From Neobacillus sp. PS2-9 (GTDB taxonomy: Bacteria > Bacillota > Bacilli > Bacillales > Cytobacillaceae), in assembly GCF_030915525.1 (NCBI RefSeq), contig NZ_CP133269.1, forward strand, positions 1,451,001 to 1,515,000: a DNA stretch of 64,000 bases. Direction: 5' to 3'. Shown here piece by piece: positions 29,549 to 39,091 of this stretch. A program made the translations under genes and the position numbers. Under the pieces are notes generated by a model. That model saw only the letters and a list, made by a program, of their open reading frames with translations. It did no database searches and was not told the origin of the DNA. Each line of letters starts with the position of its first letter. Within the stretch, counting starts at the first letter, position 1.

Positions 29549-29738
29549 AAATAATGTCAAAATAAATGGATACAGCAAGGACAAGAAAACAGGTTAATAG
29601 TAATACATCAAATACGGTTGGTAAAAGCAGCGTCCGGATAAATTGAAAAATACTAAACGGAATAATCAATTGGGCAGCAAACCTTCGGCACATGATGAAC
29701 CAAGGCTTGTATTTGTATTTATGAAAATTCCTCTTCAT
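29547..29738 (-). CDS. Small membrane protein, function unknown
   Basis: 63 residues on the minus strand, convergent to ysxE. It starts with a basic segment (MKRNFHKYKYKPWF) followed by one or two hydrophobic helices (AAQLIIPFSIFQFIRTLL, then PTVFDVLLLTCFLVLAVSIYF). The start has a good ribosome site, AAGGGGGAG, about eight bases before the ATG on that strand, and a hairpin with T-rich tail lies at its end. These signals make it a likely real gene. I do not recognise the family. Confidence 0.7.
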   Translation of the reverse strand: MKRNFHKYKYKPWFIMCRRFAAQLIIPFSIFQFIRTLLLPTVFDVLLLTCFLVLAVSIYFDII

Positions 29739-29889
29739 CCCAGAATCTCCCCCTTTGGGATTTAACCTTTATTTTATATATATTCCAAATGCCTATAGAA
29801 GTTCTCCATTAAATACATACAGTATAAAAAATAAAAAAATTGGTTATCATGATTGACGTCAAACCCTTTTTTTCGGTAGTATAACAATA

Positions 29890-30155
29890 TAATTTAAAAA
29901 ACAAGCAACGACAGGGAAGAGTACGATGCCATCCTACTTTTAGAGAGGGAAATCATTAGCTGCAAGATTTCCTAAGAGGAACATCAGAAGGTCGCCCAGG
30001 AGCTTCTTCTGCGAAAAGGTCAAATGATCTAATTAGTTGAAGACGGATGAAATCCGTTATCCCGTTAAGTGCCAATCATGTTTTTTGATTGGAAAAAAGG
30101 TGGTACCGCGAAGCAAACTCCATTCGTCCTTTTATGACGAATGGGGTTTTTTATG
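29890..30155 (+). promoter_or_regulatory. T-box riboswitch controlling valS
   Basis: The T-box core AGGTGGTACCGCG lies at 30098-30110. Stem I elements precede it (AGAGTACGATGCC near 29917 and the GCTGCAAG distal region near 29959). GTC at 29991-29993 is the likely specifier, a valine codon. The terminator AACTCCATTCGTCC with GACGAATGGGGTT and a T run (30115-30154) is the part prevented by uncharged tRNA-Val. TTGACG at 29853 is a candidate -35 element. The mechanism is established for the family; the specifier choice is my inference. Confidence 0.92.
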
Positions 30156-30194
30156 TTTCTGTGGAAACAGTAGTTTATGAAGGAGGAATTTTTG

Positions 30195-32837
30195 ATGGAA
30201 ACAAAAGAATTAACGATGCCAACGAAATACGACCCGCAATCGATTGAAAAAGGTCGTTATGACTGGTGGCTGCAAGGAAAGTATTTTGAAGCAAAGGATG
30301 ACGAGGGGAAACAGCCATATACCGTTGTTATTCCACCGCCAAACGTAACAGGTAAGCTTCATCTAGGTCACGCATGGGATACAACCCTTCAAGATATTGT
30401 TACTCGTATGAAACGGATGCAAGGCTATGACGTGCTTTGGCTTCCTGGGATGGACCATGCGGGAATTGCCACACAAGCGAAGGTAGAAGAGAAGCTTCGC
30501 AGTGAAGGCAAAAGCCGTTACGACTTAGGACGTGAAAAGTTTGTTGAGGAGACATGGAAGTGGAAGGATGAATATGCTTCACACATCCGTCAGCAATGGT
30601 CGAAGCTAGGATTAGGCTTAGATTACAGCCGTGAGCGGTTCACTTTGGATGAAGGCCTATCAGATGCGGTTCGCGAAGTATTCGTTACCCTTTATAATAA
30701 AGGCTTAATTTACCGCGGCGAATATATTATTAACTGGGATCCTTCCACGAAAACTGCCCTTTCTGACATTGAAGTAATCTATAAAGATGTTCAGGGGGCG
30801 TTTTACCATCTGAGATATCCTTTAGCAGATGGCACTGGTTCCATCGAGGTTGCGACAACTCGTCCAGAAACGATGCTCGGTGATACAGCTGTTGCGGTTC
30901 ATCCTGAAGATGAGCGCTACAAGCACTTAATTGGCAAAACCGTTATTCTGCCAATCGTTGGCCGTGAAATTCCAATCGTAGCAGATGATTATGTAGATAT
31001 GGAGTTCGGTTCTGGGGCGGTTAAAATTACCCCTGCACACGATCCGAACGATTTTGAACTTGGCAACCGACATAATCTTGAGCGTATTCTCGTTATGAAT
31101 GAAGACGGCTCGATGAATGACAAAGCAGGAAAATATAAAGGTTTGGATCGCTTCGATTGCCGAAAGCAAATTGTAAAGGACCTACAAGAACAAGGCGTTC
31201 TTTTCAAAATTGAAGAGCATCTCCATTCCGTAGGCCATTCCGAACGTAGTGGTGCAGTTGTTGAACCTTACCTATCTACTCAATGGTTCGTTAAGATGCA
31301 ACCACTGGCAGATGAAGCAATTGCCCTGCAAAATAAAGAATACAAAGTCAACTTTGTTCCTGACCGTTTTGAGAAAACCTACTTGCGTTGGATGGAAAAT
31401 ATCCGTGATTGGTGTATTTCACGTCAGCTTTGGTGGGGACACCGGATTCCTGCATGGTATCACAAAGAAACAGGTGAAGTATATGTTGGTCACGAAGCAC
31501 CAGCAGACGCTGAAAACTGGGAGCAGGACAAAGACGTATTAGATACATGGTTCAGCTCAGCATTATGGCCCTTCTCAACCATGGGCTGGCCGAACAAAGA
31601 AGCAGCTGATTTTAAACGTTATTTCCCAACAGACGTTTTGGTAACAGGCTACGATATCATTTTCTTCTGGGTATCCAGAATGATTTTCCAAAGCATCGAA
31701 TTTACAGGTGAACGTCCATTTAAAGATGTTCTAATCCATGGTCTTGTTCGTGATGAACAGGGACGTAAAATGAGTAAATCACTTGGTAACGGTGTGGACC
31801 CAATGGATGTCATTGATCAATATGGGGCAGACTCCTTACGATACTTCTTATCGACTGGATCGTCTCCAGGTCAGGATTTACGCTACAGCACCGAAAAAGT
31901 TGAAGCAACCTGGAACTTTGCTAATAAAATTTGGAATGCTTCTCGTTTTGCCTTAATGAACATGGATGGCATGACTTACGAAGAAATTGATTTCAGTGGT
32001 GAAAAATCCGTTGCGGATAAATGGATTTTAACAAGATTAAATGAAACGATTGACCATGTTACCAAGCTTTCAGAACGCTACGAATTCGGTGAAGTAGGCC
32101 GTGCATTATACAACTTCATTTGGGATGACTTCTGTGATTGGTACATTGAAATGGCGAAGCTTCCATTATATGGTGAAAATGAAGCAGCGAAGAAAACGAC
32201 TCGGTCCATCCTTGCTTATGTATTAGATCAAACGATGCGTCTGTTACATCCATTTATGCCGTTCATTACCGAGGAAATTTGGCAGAACCTCCCACATGCT
32301 GGTGAGTCCATTACAACAGCTGCATGGCCAGAGGTAAAATCAGAGCTTTCCGATGACAAGGCAGCACAGGATATGAAGCTACTTATGGAAATGATTCGCG
32401 CGGTACGTAACATTCGTGCGGAAGTGAATACGCCAATGAGTAAGAAAATTAAAATGCTGGTTAAAGCGAAGGACGAATCAATCCTGAAGGCCATCGAAAC
32501 AAACCGCAGCTATATCGAGCGCTTCTGTAATCCAGAGGAATTACAAATGGGCATCGATATTGAATCACCTGAAAAAGCGATGACAGCGGTTATTACAGGC
32601 TTGGAAATCATTCTTCCGCTTGAAGGCTTAATTAATATTGACGAAGAAATTGCTCGTCTTGAGAAGGAATACGAAAAATTAAATAAAGAAGTAGAGCGCG
32701 TTCAAAAGAAATTAAGCAATGAAGGATTTATGAAGAAAGCACCTGAAAGTGTTGTTGCTGAAGAGCGTGCAAAGGAAAATGACTATCTTGAAAAAAGAAG
32801 CATCGTGGAAGCACGCATTAAAGAATTAAGAGGGTAA
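30195..32837 (+). CDS. valS: Valyl-tRNA synthetase
   Basis: Charges tRNA-Val and edits mischarged threonine. ATG 30195 has AAGGAGGAATTTTTG upstream; the ATG at 30177 lies before it. The product has 880 residues, the family length. Class I signatures are [14 protein letters not shown] (HIGH) and [11 protein letters not shown] (KMSKS). The CP1 editing domain has [16 protein letters not shown]-terminal coiled coil (about 810-880, [19 protein letters not shown]) binds tRNA. Controlled by the T-box leader. Confidence 0.98.
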   Translation: METKELTMPTKYDPQSIEKGRYDWWLQGKYFEAKDDEGKQPYTVVIPPPNVTGKLHLGHAWDTTLQDIVTRMKRMQGYDVLWLPGMDHAGIATQAKVEEKLRSEGKSRYDLGREKFVEETWKWKDEYASHIRQQWSKLGLGLDYSRERFTLDEGLSDAVREVFVTLYNKGLIYRGEYIINWDPSTKTALSDIEVIYKDVQGAFYHLRYPLADGTGSIEVATTRPETMLGDTAVAVHPEDERYKHLIGKTVILPIVGREIPIVADDYVDMEFGSGAVKITPAHDPNDFELGNRHNLERILVMNEDGSMNDKAGKYKGLDRFDCRKQIVKDLQEQGVLFKIEEHLHSVGHSERSGAVVEPYLSTQWFVKMQPLADEAIALQNKEYKVNFVPDRFEKTYLRWMENIRDWCISRQLWWGHRIPAWYHKETGEVYVGHEAPADAENWEQDKDVLDTWFSSALWPFSTMGWPNKEAADFKRYFPTDVLVTGYDIIFFWVSRMIFQSIEFTGERPFKDVLIHGLVRDEQGRKMSKSLGNGVDPMDVIDQYGADSLRYFLSTGSSPGQDLRYSTEKVEATWNFANKIWNASRFALMNMDGMTYEEIDFSGEKSVADKWILTRLNETIDHVTKLSERYEFGEVGRALYNFIWDDFCDWYIEMAKLPLYGENEAAKKTTRSILAYVLDQTMRLLHPFMPFITEEIWQNLPHAGESITTAAWPEVKSELSDDKAAQDMKLLMEMIRAVRNIRAEVNTPMSKKIKMLVKAKDESILKAIETNRSYIERFCNPEELQMGIDIESPEKAMTAVITGLEIILPLEGLINIDEEIARLEKEYEKLNKEVERVQKKLSNEGFMKKAPESVVAEERAKENDYLEKRSIVEARIKELRG

Positions 32838-32847
32838 CCTTTATATA

Positions 32848-32895
32848 AAGGGGTCAAACCCCACTAAAATAATTGTGGGGTTTGACTCCTTTTTC
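32848..32895 (+). terminator. Intrinsic terminator after valS
   Basis: GGGGTCAAACCCCAC pairs with GTGGGGTTTGACTCC, about 13-14 pairs, followed by TTTTT. Confidence 0.9.
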
Positions 32896-32926
32896 TTATT
32901 AATAAAAATAGATGGGGTGTCACGAA

Positions 32927-34249
32927 ATGTTTACTTCATATAAAGAAGCCCTAGACTGGATCCACGCGAGATTACGGCTTGGGATTAAGCCTGGTTTGAA
33001 ACGAATGGAATGGATGATGGACAAGCTGGGTTCCCCTGAAAAGAAGATCCAAACGATCCATGTGGGTGGGACAAATGGAAAAGGCTCGACCGTCACCTAC
33101 CTTCGAAATATTTTACAAGTTGCAGGCTATTCGGTGGGTACCTTCACCTCACCTTATATCGAGCAATTTAATGAGCGCATTAGTGTCAATGGAAAACCGA
33201 TTACGGATGAAGAGCTTTTACACCTGGCCAATGTTATTCGACCATTAGCAGATGAATTGGAAGAAACGGAGCTTGGGGGACCGACTGAGTTTGAAGTGAT
33301 CACCGCTATGTCGTTTTATTATTTTGCAGAAATGGGCAAGGTGGACGTGGTTGTTTATGAAGTGGGATTAGGAGGACGATTTGATTCCACCAACATTCTT
33401 CATCCACTAGTTTCTATTATTACAAATATCGGATTGGACCACACGAACATTCTTGGAAACTCGTATGAGGAAATCGCTTTTGAAAAAGCAGGTATCATCA
33501 AGGAGCATACGCCCATTTTTACGGCGGTTAAACATCCAGGAGCTCTTAAAGTAATAGAAAATCAGGCAGAAAAAATGAAAGCACCGATTTATCGACTGAA
33601 CCAGGAATTTTCCATTTCTGAGCACCAATCATTGACTAAAGGTGAAAAGTTTACTTTAACTACACCATCACAAGCCTTCAATGATTTCGAAATTAGTATG
33701 ATCGGTCAGCATCAAACGGAAAATGCGGCCCTTGCAGTCTGTGCAGCACTATACTTAAATCAAGAGGGTTCCTTTCTTATCAGTGACCAAGCCATTAGAG
33801 AAGGCCTGAAAAAGGCATACTGGCCAGGCAGGTTTGAAATTCTATCTGAAAACCCGTTAGTTATCATCGATGGGGCTCACAATGAGGAAGGGATTACAGC
33901 CCTAGTAAAAGAATTATCAACGAGATATAAAGAACGACACATCCATATTGTGTTTGCCGCATTAAAGGATAAGAAGTTGGATGAAATGATTGCAAAGCTG
34001 GATCAAGTAGCTAATCAAATCTCATTTGTCAGCTTTGATTTTCCACGGGCAGCTGCAGCGGAAGAGTTACTGAAGATCAGTCAATCTACCAATAAGGTGG
34101 CAGTAACCAACTGGGAGTCCTACCTTTTAGAGGAGATTCAGGCTATAGATTCTTCTAGTATGCTTGTTATTACTGGTTCTCTCTATTTTATCTCTGAGAT
34201 AAAACCACATTTATGTAAATATTTGAAAAATATGAAAATTTCTTTGTGA
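32927..34249 (+). CDS. folC: Dihydrofolate/folylpolyglutamate synthase
   Basis: Adds glutamate to dihydropteroate and then to folates. ATG 32927 gives MFTSYKEALDWIHARL as in the family, behind GGGGTG; the ATG at 32912 precedes that site. The 440-residue product has the Mur-ligase ATP loop VGGTNGKGSTVTYL, GTFTSPYIEQFNERI, VGLGGRFDSTN, the carbamoyl-lysine region EKAGIIKE, and VIIDGAHNEEGI in the C-terminal domain. Confidence 0.97.
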   Translation: MFTSYKEALDWIHARLRLGIKPGLKRMEWMMDKLGSPEKKIQTIHVGGTNGKGSTVTYLRNILQVAGYSVGTFTSPYIEQFNERISVNGKPITDEELLHLANVIRPLADELEETELGGPTEFEVITAMSFYYFAEMGKVDVVVYEVGLGGRFDSTNILHPLVSIITNIGLDHTNILGNSYEEIAFEKAGIIKEHTPIFTAVKHPGALKVIENQAEKMKAPIYRLNQEFSISEHQSLTKGEKFTLTTPSQAFNDFEISMIGQHQTENAALAVCAALYLNQEGSFLISDQAIREGLKKAYWPGRFEILSENPLVIIDGAHNEEGITALVKELSTRYKERHIHIVFAALKDKKLDEMIAKLDQVANQISFVSFDFPRAAAAEELLKISQSTNKVAVTNWESYLLEEIQAIDSSSMLVITGSLYFISEIKPHLCKYLKNMKISL

Positions 34250-34319
34250 CAAGCTATAGTAATAGTGGTAAAATGTTTTTATCTCGAATTAATAATAATA
34301 TGAAGGGGAGGTAAGTAAG

Positions 34320-36032
34320 ATGGTTAAACCGCTAACAAAACAAGCCATTTTTCTTGTATGGTTTTTATTAGTACCTGCAGGGCTGTGGTTTACCTATCAT
34401 ACGTATCCTCTTGAGATTAATGGGCATTGGATAGATCTATTAGCCTTTTTGTTATTAACCTCTGTGGTTGCTTCCATGCCTATTGTCATTAACGAAATGT
34501 ATATCTTTTTAATTCAATGGGTGGCGCTGGCTACCTTTTTGCGGTTTGGTTTATTCGTTGAGATTATCTTTGCTCAAATTGCAGTTGTTGTATTATTACT
34601 TAAACTAAGGATCCTTCGCAGGGGTGAATTTTTCCGCTTACCGCTAAATTTGATTATGTTCTTTTTCGTTTCTTTTTTAAGTGGCGGTTTATATTATTTA
34701 CTTGGCGGAGATACAGGAGAAAAACTACAAATTAATGCAGACTTCTTGTTGTTGGCGGTCTTGTATGCGGTACTTAGCTATACCTTAAATCAAGTGATTC
34801 TCGCATTTAATTTATATGTGATTTATAAAAGTAAGGATCCTTTTTTTGGGAAAGAACTCTTTGTCGAGACAATCACTACGTTAATTACCTTCCCAATCGG
34901 ATTCATTTTGTACATTCTTTATAATAATTTAGGCTTATTAGCCCTCCTCTTTGTGGGAGTGCCATTTGTTAGCTTATCTATGATCTTTAATCTCTATTAT
35001 TCTAGTGAAAAAATAAATGAGTACCTGCAAAAGGCAGCCGAAATTGGTCATCAAATGGCTGAACGCTTGTATATTGATGATGTCGTTAACCTATTTATTC
35101 AGAAATTAAGTGAAATGCTACCAGTAGACTATGCTTATATACTTGAGGCTAGTGGCGATGAACTGAAATTGATTCGCCGGATTGAATCAGGGAATGCGTT
35201 ACCAAATGATCAGCAGACTATGAGTATTCATGAAGGAATCAGTGGAATGGTTTGGGAAAGCCGAAAGGCCTTCCTATTCAAAACTAAGAAGGACTGGATT
35301 GAGTATTCGAATGGCTACATTCCGAAGGATGCCGAAAGTATTCTGGGTGTACCCATCATTCGAAGTAAAAAGTTAATTGGTGTCTTACTGTTAGCTTCAA
35401 GAAGAAAACGGGCCTATGAAAAATCTCAACTAATGATTATCGATATTCTTTGCTCTCATTTTGCCGTAGCAATTGAAAATGCACGCCATTATGAGCAAAC
35501 CAAGAGACAGAGCGAACGTTGTGCCTTAACGAGTCTATATAATTATCGTTACTTTGAGAATATGCTAACAGAAGAATTTGAAAAACTCACCCGTTTCGAA
35601 CGCAAAATGCTTTCATTAATTATTCTCGACATTGACCATTTTAAAAACGTGAATGACACGTATGGCCATCAAAGTGGAAATGAAATTCTATGCGAACTGG
35701 CTAACAGGTTAAATAAGCTGGTAGGAGGCCGAGGAACTGTTGCCCGGTATGGTGGCGAGGAATTTGTGGTCCTTTTACCAGATGTATCAAAAGAAGATGC
35801 CTATCAAATGGCTGAACTCATCCGTCAATCCATCGCCAACTGGCCTTTCATCATAAGCCAGTCGTTAGACCAAAAGCATCAGCAAGTCAGAATCACGGCT
35901 TCCATCGGTGTGGCAACCGCACCAGAGGATGCTGAAGATGCATTAGCATTAATCCGCCATGCAGATCGGGCGCTTTATGTTGGGGCTAAGAGGGCTGGAC
36001 GGAATCGTGTTGCGGAATATTCTTCATGTTAA
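34320..36032 (+). CDS. Membrane diguanylate cyclase (TM-GAF-GGDEF)
   Basis: Makes the second messenger c-di-GMP from two GTP. The 570-residue protein has about seven N-terminal membrane helices (residues 8-220), a GAF domain (about 240-390, with EGISGMVWESRKAFLF and LGVPIIRSKKLIGVLLLAS) and a C-terminal GGDEF domain (about 400-565). The active-site loop is ARYGGEEFVVLLPD, with FKNVNDTYGHQSGN as the metal and base-binding part. The RxxD inhibitory I-site is not seen before GGEEF (RGTV instead), so product inhibition may be absent. GGGGAGG precedes the ATG. It lies beside a type IV pilus locus. Confidence 0.92.
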   Translation: MVKPLTKQAIFLVWFLLVPAGLWFTYHTYPLEINGHWIDLLAFLLLTSVVASMPIVINEMYIFLIQWVALATFLRFGLFVEIIFAQIAVVVLLLKLRILRRGEFFRLPLNLIMFFFVSFLSGGLYYLLGGDTGEKLQINADFLLLAVLYAVLSYTLNQVILAFNLYVIYKSKDPFFGKELFVETITTLITFPIGFILYILYNNLGLLALLFVGVPFVSLSMIFNLYYSSEKINEYLQKAAEIGHQMAERLYIDDVVNLFIQKLSEMLPVDYAYILEASGDELKLIRRIESGNALPNDQQTMSIHEGISGMVWESRKAFLFKTKKDWIEYSNGYIPKDAESILGVPIIRSKKLIGVLLLASRRKRAYEKSQLMIIDILCSHFAVAIENARHYEQTKRQSERCALTSLYNYRYFENMLTEEFEKLTRFERKMLSLIILDIDHFKNVNDTYGHQSGNEILCELANRLNKLVGGRGTVARYGGEEFVVLLPDVSKEDAYQMAELIRQSIANWPFIISQSLDQKHQQVRITASIGVATAPEDAEDALALIRHADRALYVGAKRAGRNRVAEYSSC

Positions 36033-36073
36033 AAGGAGTGAAATTGTTTTTAACAATCACACTCCTTTTTTTA
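36031..36073. terminator. Bidirectional terminator between the cyclase and the minor pilin genes
   Basis: AAAAGGAGTG pairs with CACTCCTTTT, with an inner ATTGT/ACAAT stem. T runs occur on both sides, and it lies between two converging stop codons 38 bases apart. Confidence 0.88.
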
Positions 36074-37225
36074 TTTATAATCAACATTATTAATTAATGT
36101 ACTTATATCATCTCCCCAGTTAATTTGAAAAGCTGAAGGGATGTAGGTTCCACATTCAGATTTAAATGCAGAATCGGTGACCCTGTAAGGAGATATTGTA
36201 CTACCGTTTACTTTCCCATATACTATTAATTTCCCTGGTGGATTACTTGTAGAAACTGAAATACTCCCGGCGGTTAAATCGCCTCGAACACACATTTTAG
36301 AAGAAGAGCCAATTGATAAGGATTTAGCCACCGTGGCATTTCCTCCAATTTGTATTTTTGAAGAACCATATATGTCTAGATGTCCTCCAAAATAAGCATT
36401 ATCCTTCGTTTCTACTTTGAAATTTAATGCTTTATTCATGTTGTTCCCTATAGTAATTGGACCCTCAGCATGTATAGAAATATTACTTTTGTTATTTTCA
36501 TTCCCTGTACCTACTTGAGTAAAAGAACCTGTAGTATAGATGGTTTGAGTAGATTTTTTAAATGAATTATTCCCACTAAAGTTTCCGTTCCCGGCTATAT
36601 AAACTTCGCTGCAATCTAAATTACTACATCCAACTTTAGGCTTTGGTATTTCATTGTAGCTTGGAAGAGAATAGCCACCAGATGACCCACTGTTTGCTAA
36701 ATTGGTTATAGTGTCTAAATTGATTGTCATTTTTGCTGTTAATTTGGAGCCACTACTCGTTCCAGTTTCCTTACCAACAATATCAAAAGTGATAAAAACT
36801 TTGCTAGAATTTATATCAGTATCTGGAGAAGCTATTAAGTTGCTAATTGTAAATGTAGCATTAGTATCACTTATTGGTATCGGTGCTTGTGTGGTTCCAA
36901 TGGGATAGGATTTTTGTATTTCATCAGCGAGAACAATTGCAGCCTGTCTTTTAAAATTTGCTGTTGGAGTTGTTGTCATTATTGCTTTGACTCTATCGTT
37001 TACAGCACTTTGTTTAGATTCAAATAGATTTTGAATAGCTACTTTATAATAGGTTACACCCATTTCAGCTGTATCGATCGAAAGAGATTTCTTTTCTACT
37101 ACTTGATTTTGCTTCACACTTGTAAAAGCTTGTCCCATGAAAGACAAAAACACGACCATAAAAATTACTACAATTAGTAAAACTGTTACAAGTGCATAGC
37201 CTTGTTCACTCTTTGCATTAAGCAT
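36071..37225 (-). CDS. PilX-like minor pilin with a beta-helix-like C-terminal part
   Basis: 384 residues. The N-terminus MLNAKSEQGYALVTVLL is a prepilin-like signal with G9 before Y10 and a helix VTVLLIVVIFMVVFLSFMG, but with Thr at the position usually held by Glu5, as in PilX/GspK-type pilins. From about residue 205 it has short repeated units rich in Gly, Ser and Asn (YIAGNGNFSGNNSF, IHAEGPITIGNN, IYGSSKIQIGGNATVAKSL) resembling bactofilin or beta-helix coils. Its start codon shares a base with the stop of the preceding gene (TAATG). Last gene of the minus-strand minor pilin set; likely part of the pilus tip. Confidence 0.75.
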   Translation of the reverse strand: MLNAKSEQGYALVTVLLIVVIFMVVFLSFMGQAFTSVKQNQVVEKKSLSIDTAEMGVTYYKVAIQNLFESKQSAVNDRVKAIMTTTPTANFKRQAAIVLADEIQKSYPIGTTQAPIPISDTNATFTISNLIASPDTDINSSKVFITFDIVGKETGTSSGSKLTAKMTINLDTITNLANSGSSGGYSLPSYNEIPKPKVGCSNLDCSEVYIAGNGNFSGNNSFKKSTQTIYTTGSFTQVGTGNENNKSNISIHAEGPITIGNNMNKALNFKVETKDNAYFGGHLDIYGSSKIQIGGNATVAKSLSIGSSSKMCVRGDLTAGSISVSTSNPPGKLIVYGKVNGSTISPYRVTDSAFKSECGTYIPSAFQINWGDDISTLINNVDYK

Positions 37226-37695
37226 TAATAACCAACCCCCTTCATTCGATAAAGAAATGTACTTATAGTTAAATTATTGCCCGGATTGTTTTTATCACTT
37301 GTATTTATGTTGAGTGTAATATCAGACTTGTTGGGTTGGATATTAATCGGTCCAGCTCCTTGATTGATAGAATCAACAATAATTTCAAGCTTGAAGCATA
37401 TTTGAGAATGACTAAATATTTGTGTTTGAGCTGTAGATGTAGGGTCTTTTTGATAAGTAACTGTGATATCACAATTTGAAGATTTAATTGTGTAATTAAT
37501 ATTTGATTGATGAATTTTTTTAAGGTTGGTTATAAGAATGTTTGTTTCCTGCTGCATAGAATTTCTTGATGTAGCTTTTTTTGAATACGAATAACCTTGA
37601 TAAAAGACATTCCAAATGATAACACCAATAATTGAAAGAATTGCTACTGCAATTAAAACCTCAATCAGTGTTAAGCCACGTTCATTTCGACTCAT
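37225..37695 (-). CDS. PilW/GspJ-like minor pilin
   Basis: 156 residues. The prepilin signal is MSRNERGLTLIEVLIAVAIL, with cleavage after G7 and Glu5 of the mature form at E12, then a long hydrophobic helix and a soluble domain with one cysteine pair candidate (SSNCDITV and SQICFKLE). Middle gene of three on the minus strand, translationally coupled to the PilX-like gene. The subtype is inferred from gene order (I-J-K like) rather than recognised directly. Confidence 0.8.
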   Translation of the reverse strand: MSRNERGLTLIEVLIAVAILSIIGVIIWNVFYQGYSYSKKATSRNSMQQETNILITNLKKIHQSNINYTIKSSNCDITVTYQKDPTSTAQTQIFSHSQICFKLEIIVDSINQGAGPINIQPNKSDITLNINTSDKNNPGNNLTISTFLYRMKGVGY

Positions 37696-37707
37696 TCATA
37701 ACCACTC

Positions 37708-38142
37708 CTATCTAAGTACATAACCATATGTTTCACTAACAACCGTACCTTTTTTATTAAATAATTGGATCATGATAAGATGTGCTTTAGCAGCTTTTGA
37801 TTCTTTACTTGGTAAGATATTTATTTTAATTGTCACATCATAATTATTTTTTGTTGTATAAAAATAATAGTAGTCCCCTTCTGTTTTTTTATTACTCGGT
37901 AAATCATCTAAGGTGTCATTTGTAGGATCAACAAGGAATGCTTTTAAATCCGGCATTTCTTGCCATTCTATAAGTACCTCTTTTGCGGTATTAATTGCTT
38001 GTGTTTTATCTTCATTTTGTTTATTCATAAATCCCATTTGAGGAAAAAAACTCATAAAAGAAACAAAGATAATTGATAATATAGCAATTGATATAAGGAC
38101 CTCGATGAGTGTTAATCCATTTTCATTTTGAATATGTTTCAT
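37708..38142 (-). CDS. PilV/GspI-like minor pilin
   Basis: 144 residues from the ATG at 38142, which has GAAGGGAAAG upstream; a longer in-frame start at 38190 has no ribosome site and adds 16 residues. The prepilin signal MKHIQNENGLTLIEVLISIA gives cleavage after G9 and a conserved Glu at E14. The soluble part is short with DYYYFYTTKNNYDVTIKIN. First gene of the minus-strand minor pilin operon, divergent from the main pilus operon across a 230-base gap that must hold both promoters. Confidence 0.8.
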   Translation of the reverse strand: MKHIQNENGLTLIEVLISIAILSIIFVSFMSFFPQMGFMNKQNEDKTQAINTAKEVLIEWQEMPDLKAFLVDPTNDTLDDLPSNKKTEGDYYYFYTTKNNYDVTIKINILPSKESKAAKAHLIMIQLFNKKGTVVSETYGYVLR

Positions 38143-38372
38143 TAATAATTCTTTCCCTTCAGGGCGTTTTAGAGATAATAGAATAAACAAGAAATTTTAG
38201 TTATTTTGGCCCATAATTAATTTCCAGTCCTTTTAAAAAACATAATAGTATTATACAATATTTAGTAGGCGATTTTTGTCTAATTTTTGAAGAAATCAAC
38301 AAATTTTATAAGTCTTTGCAAAAAAATGTAGTTAAATAGTATTTATGATCTATATAGATAGGGTGATTATGA

Positions 38373-39071
38373 ATGACTTCAATGGTTTGGGCCTTATGTT
38401 CTATGTTAGTGTTTTTTCTCATTTTAGCTTTTTTACCTTTGGGACTTACGATAAAAGGCAAACTTTTTCTTGCTGTTACTAGTTTTTTGTTTGCTCTAGG
38501 AGGACTTGCTGCAGTTGTATCCTTCCCTTTATGGCAAACAGCATTAATGTTGGTGGCGTTAGTCTTTTTCGCAGCTTATTTCTTTGAAAAACGCTTGGGA
38601 ACTGTAGTATTTAAAGATACACCAGTATTCGAAGAAAAATGGACAGATGAATTGATTAATCCTGTATTAAATTCAAAATTAGATCTTAGTCAAAGTGATA
38701 CATCTTTTGAATTAACAGAACTAAGACAAACAGAAGAGTCACTAGTGTTAAACTCAACTCCATTAGTCTCATCCTCACAAGTTAGTGAGCAGGGACAACA
38801 AAGAAATTCCTTGCCGGAAGAGGATATCTCCTTTTTATTAGAAAGAGATATTGAAAAAAGTGTGGATGAACAACAGGAATTAGATGAACCTAAAGTTGAA
38901 GTTACCTATTTATCTGATATTGAGAGTTTACTAGATGATCAATTGGTTGAAAAGAAAGAGTTGGAAAAACGAGATTGGTTAGAAGAGTTGGATAATCTTA
39001 TGCCCCTTGATGAAGTAGCAGCAGCACATGAAGTGGTTGAAGAAGATAAAAAGGTTCCATTACAAAAATAA
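38373..39071 (+). CDS. Three-helix membrane protein with acidic cytoplasmic tail, first gene of the pilus operon
   Basis: 232 residues. Three membrane helices lie at about 4-25, 30-50 and 55-73. The rest is a strongly acidic, Glu/Leu/Asp-rich tail (for example EEDISFLLERDIEKSVDEQQ and WLEELDNLMPLDEV) predicted to be disordered or helical and cytoplasmic. I do not recognise the family. Only 20 bases separate it from the next gene, so it is cotranscribed with the pilus genes. A role as scaffold or regulator of the pilus machine is possible but only inferred from position. Confidence 0.75.
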   Translation: MTSMVWALCSMLVFFLILAFLPLGLTIKGKLFLAVTSFLFALGGLAAVVSFPLWQTALMLVALVFFAAYFFEKRLGTVVFKDTPVFEEKWTDELINPVLNSKLDLSQSDTSFELTELRQTEESLVLNSTPLVSSSQVSEQGQQRNSLPEEDISFLLERDIEKSVDEQQELDEPKVEVTYLSDIESLLDDQLVEKKELEKRDWLEELDNLMPLDEVAAAHEVVEEDKKVPLQK

Positions 39072-39091
39072 AACGGGGGAGGCAGATACAA

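Noticed and set aside
34320..36032. A phosphodiesterase (EAL or HD-GYP) partner for the cyclase within the window
   Set aside because: I saw no EAL, HD-GYP or PilZ domain in any protein of the window, so only the cyclase and the MshEN-type domain support c-di-GMP control.
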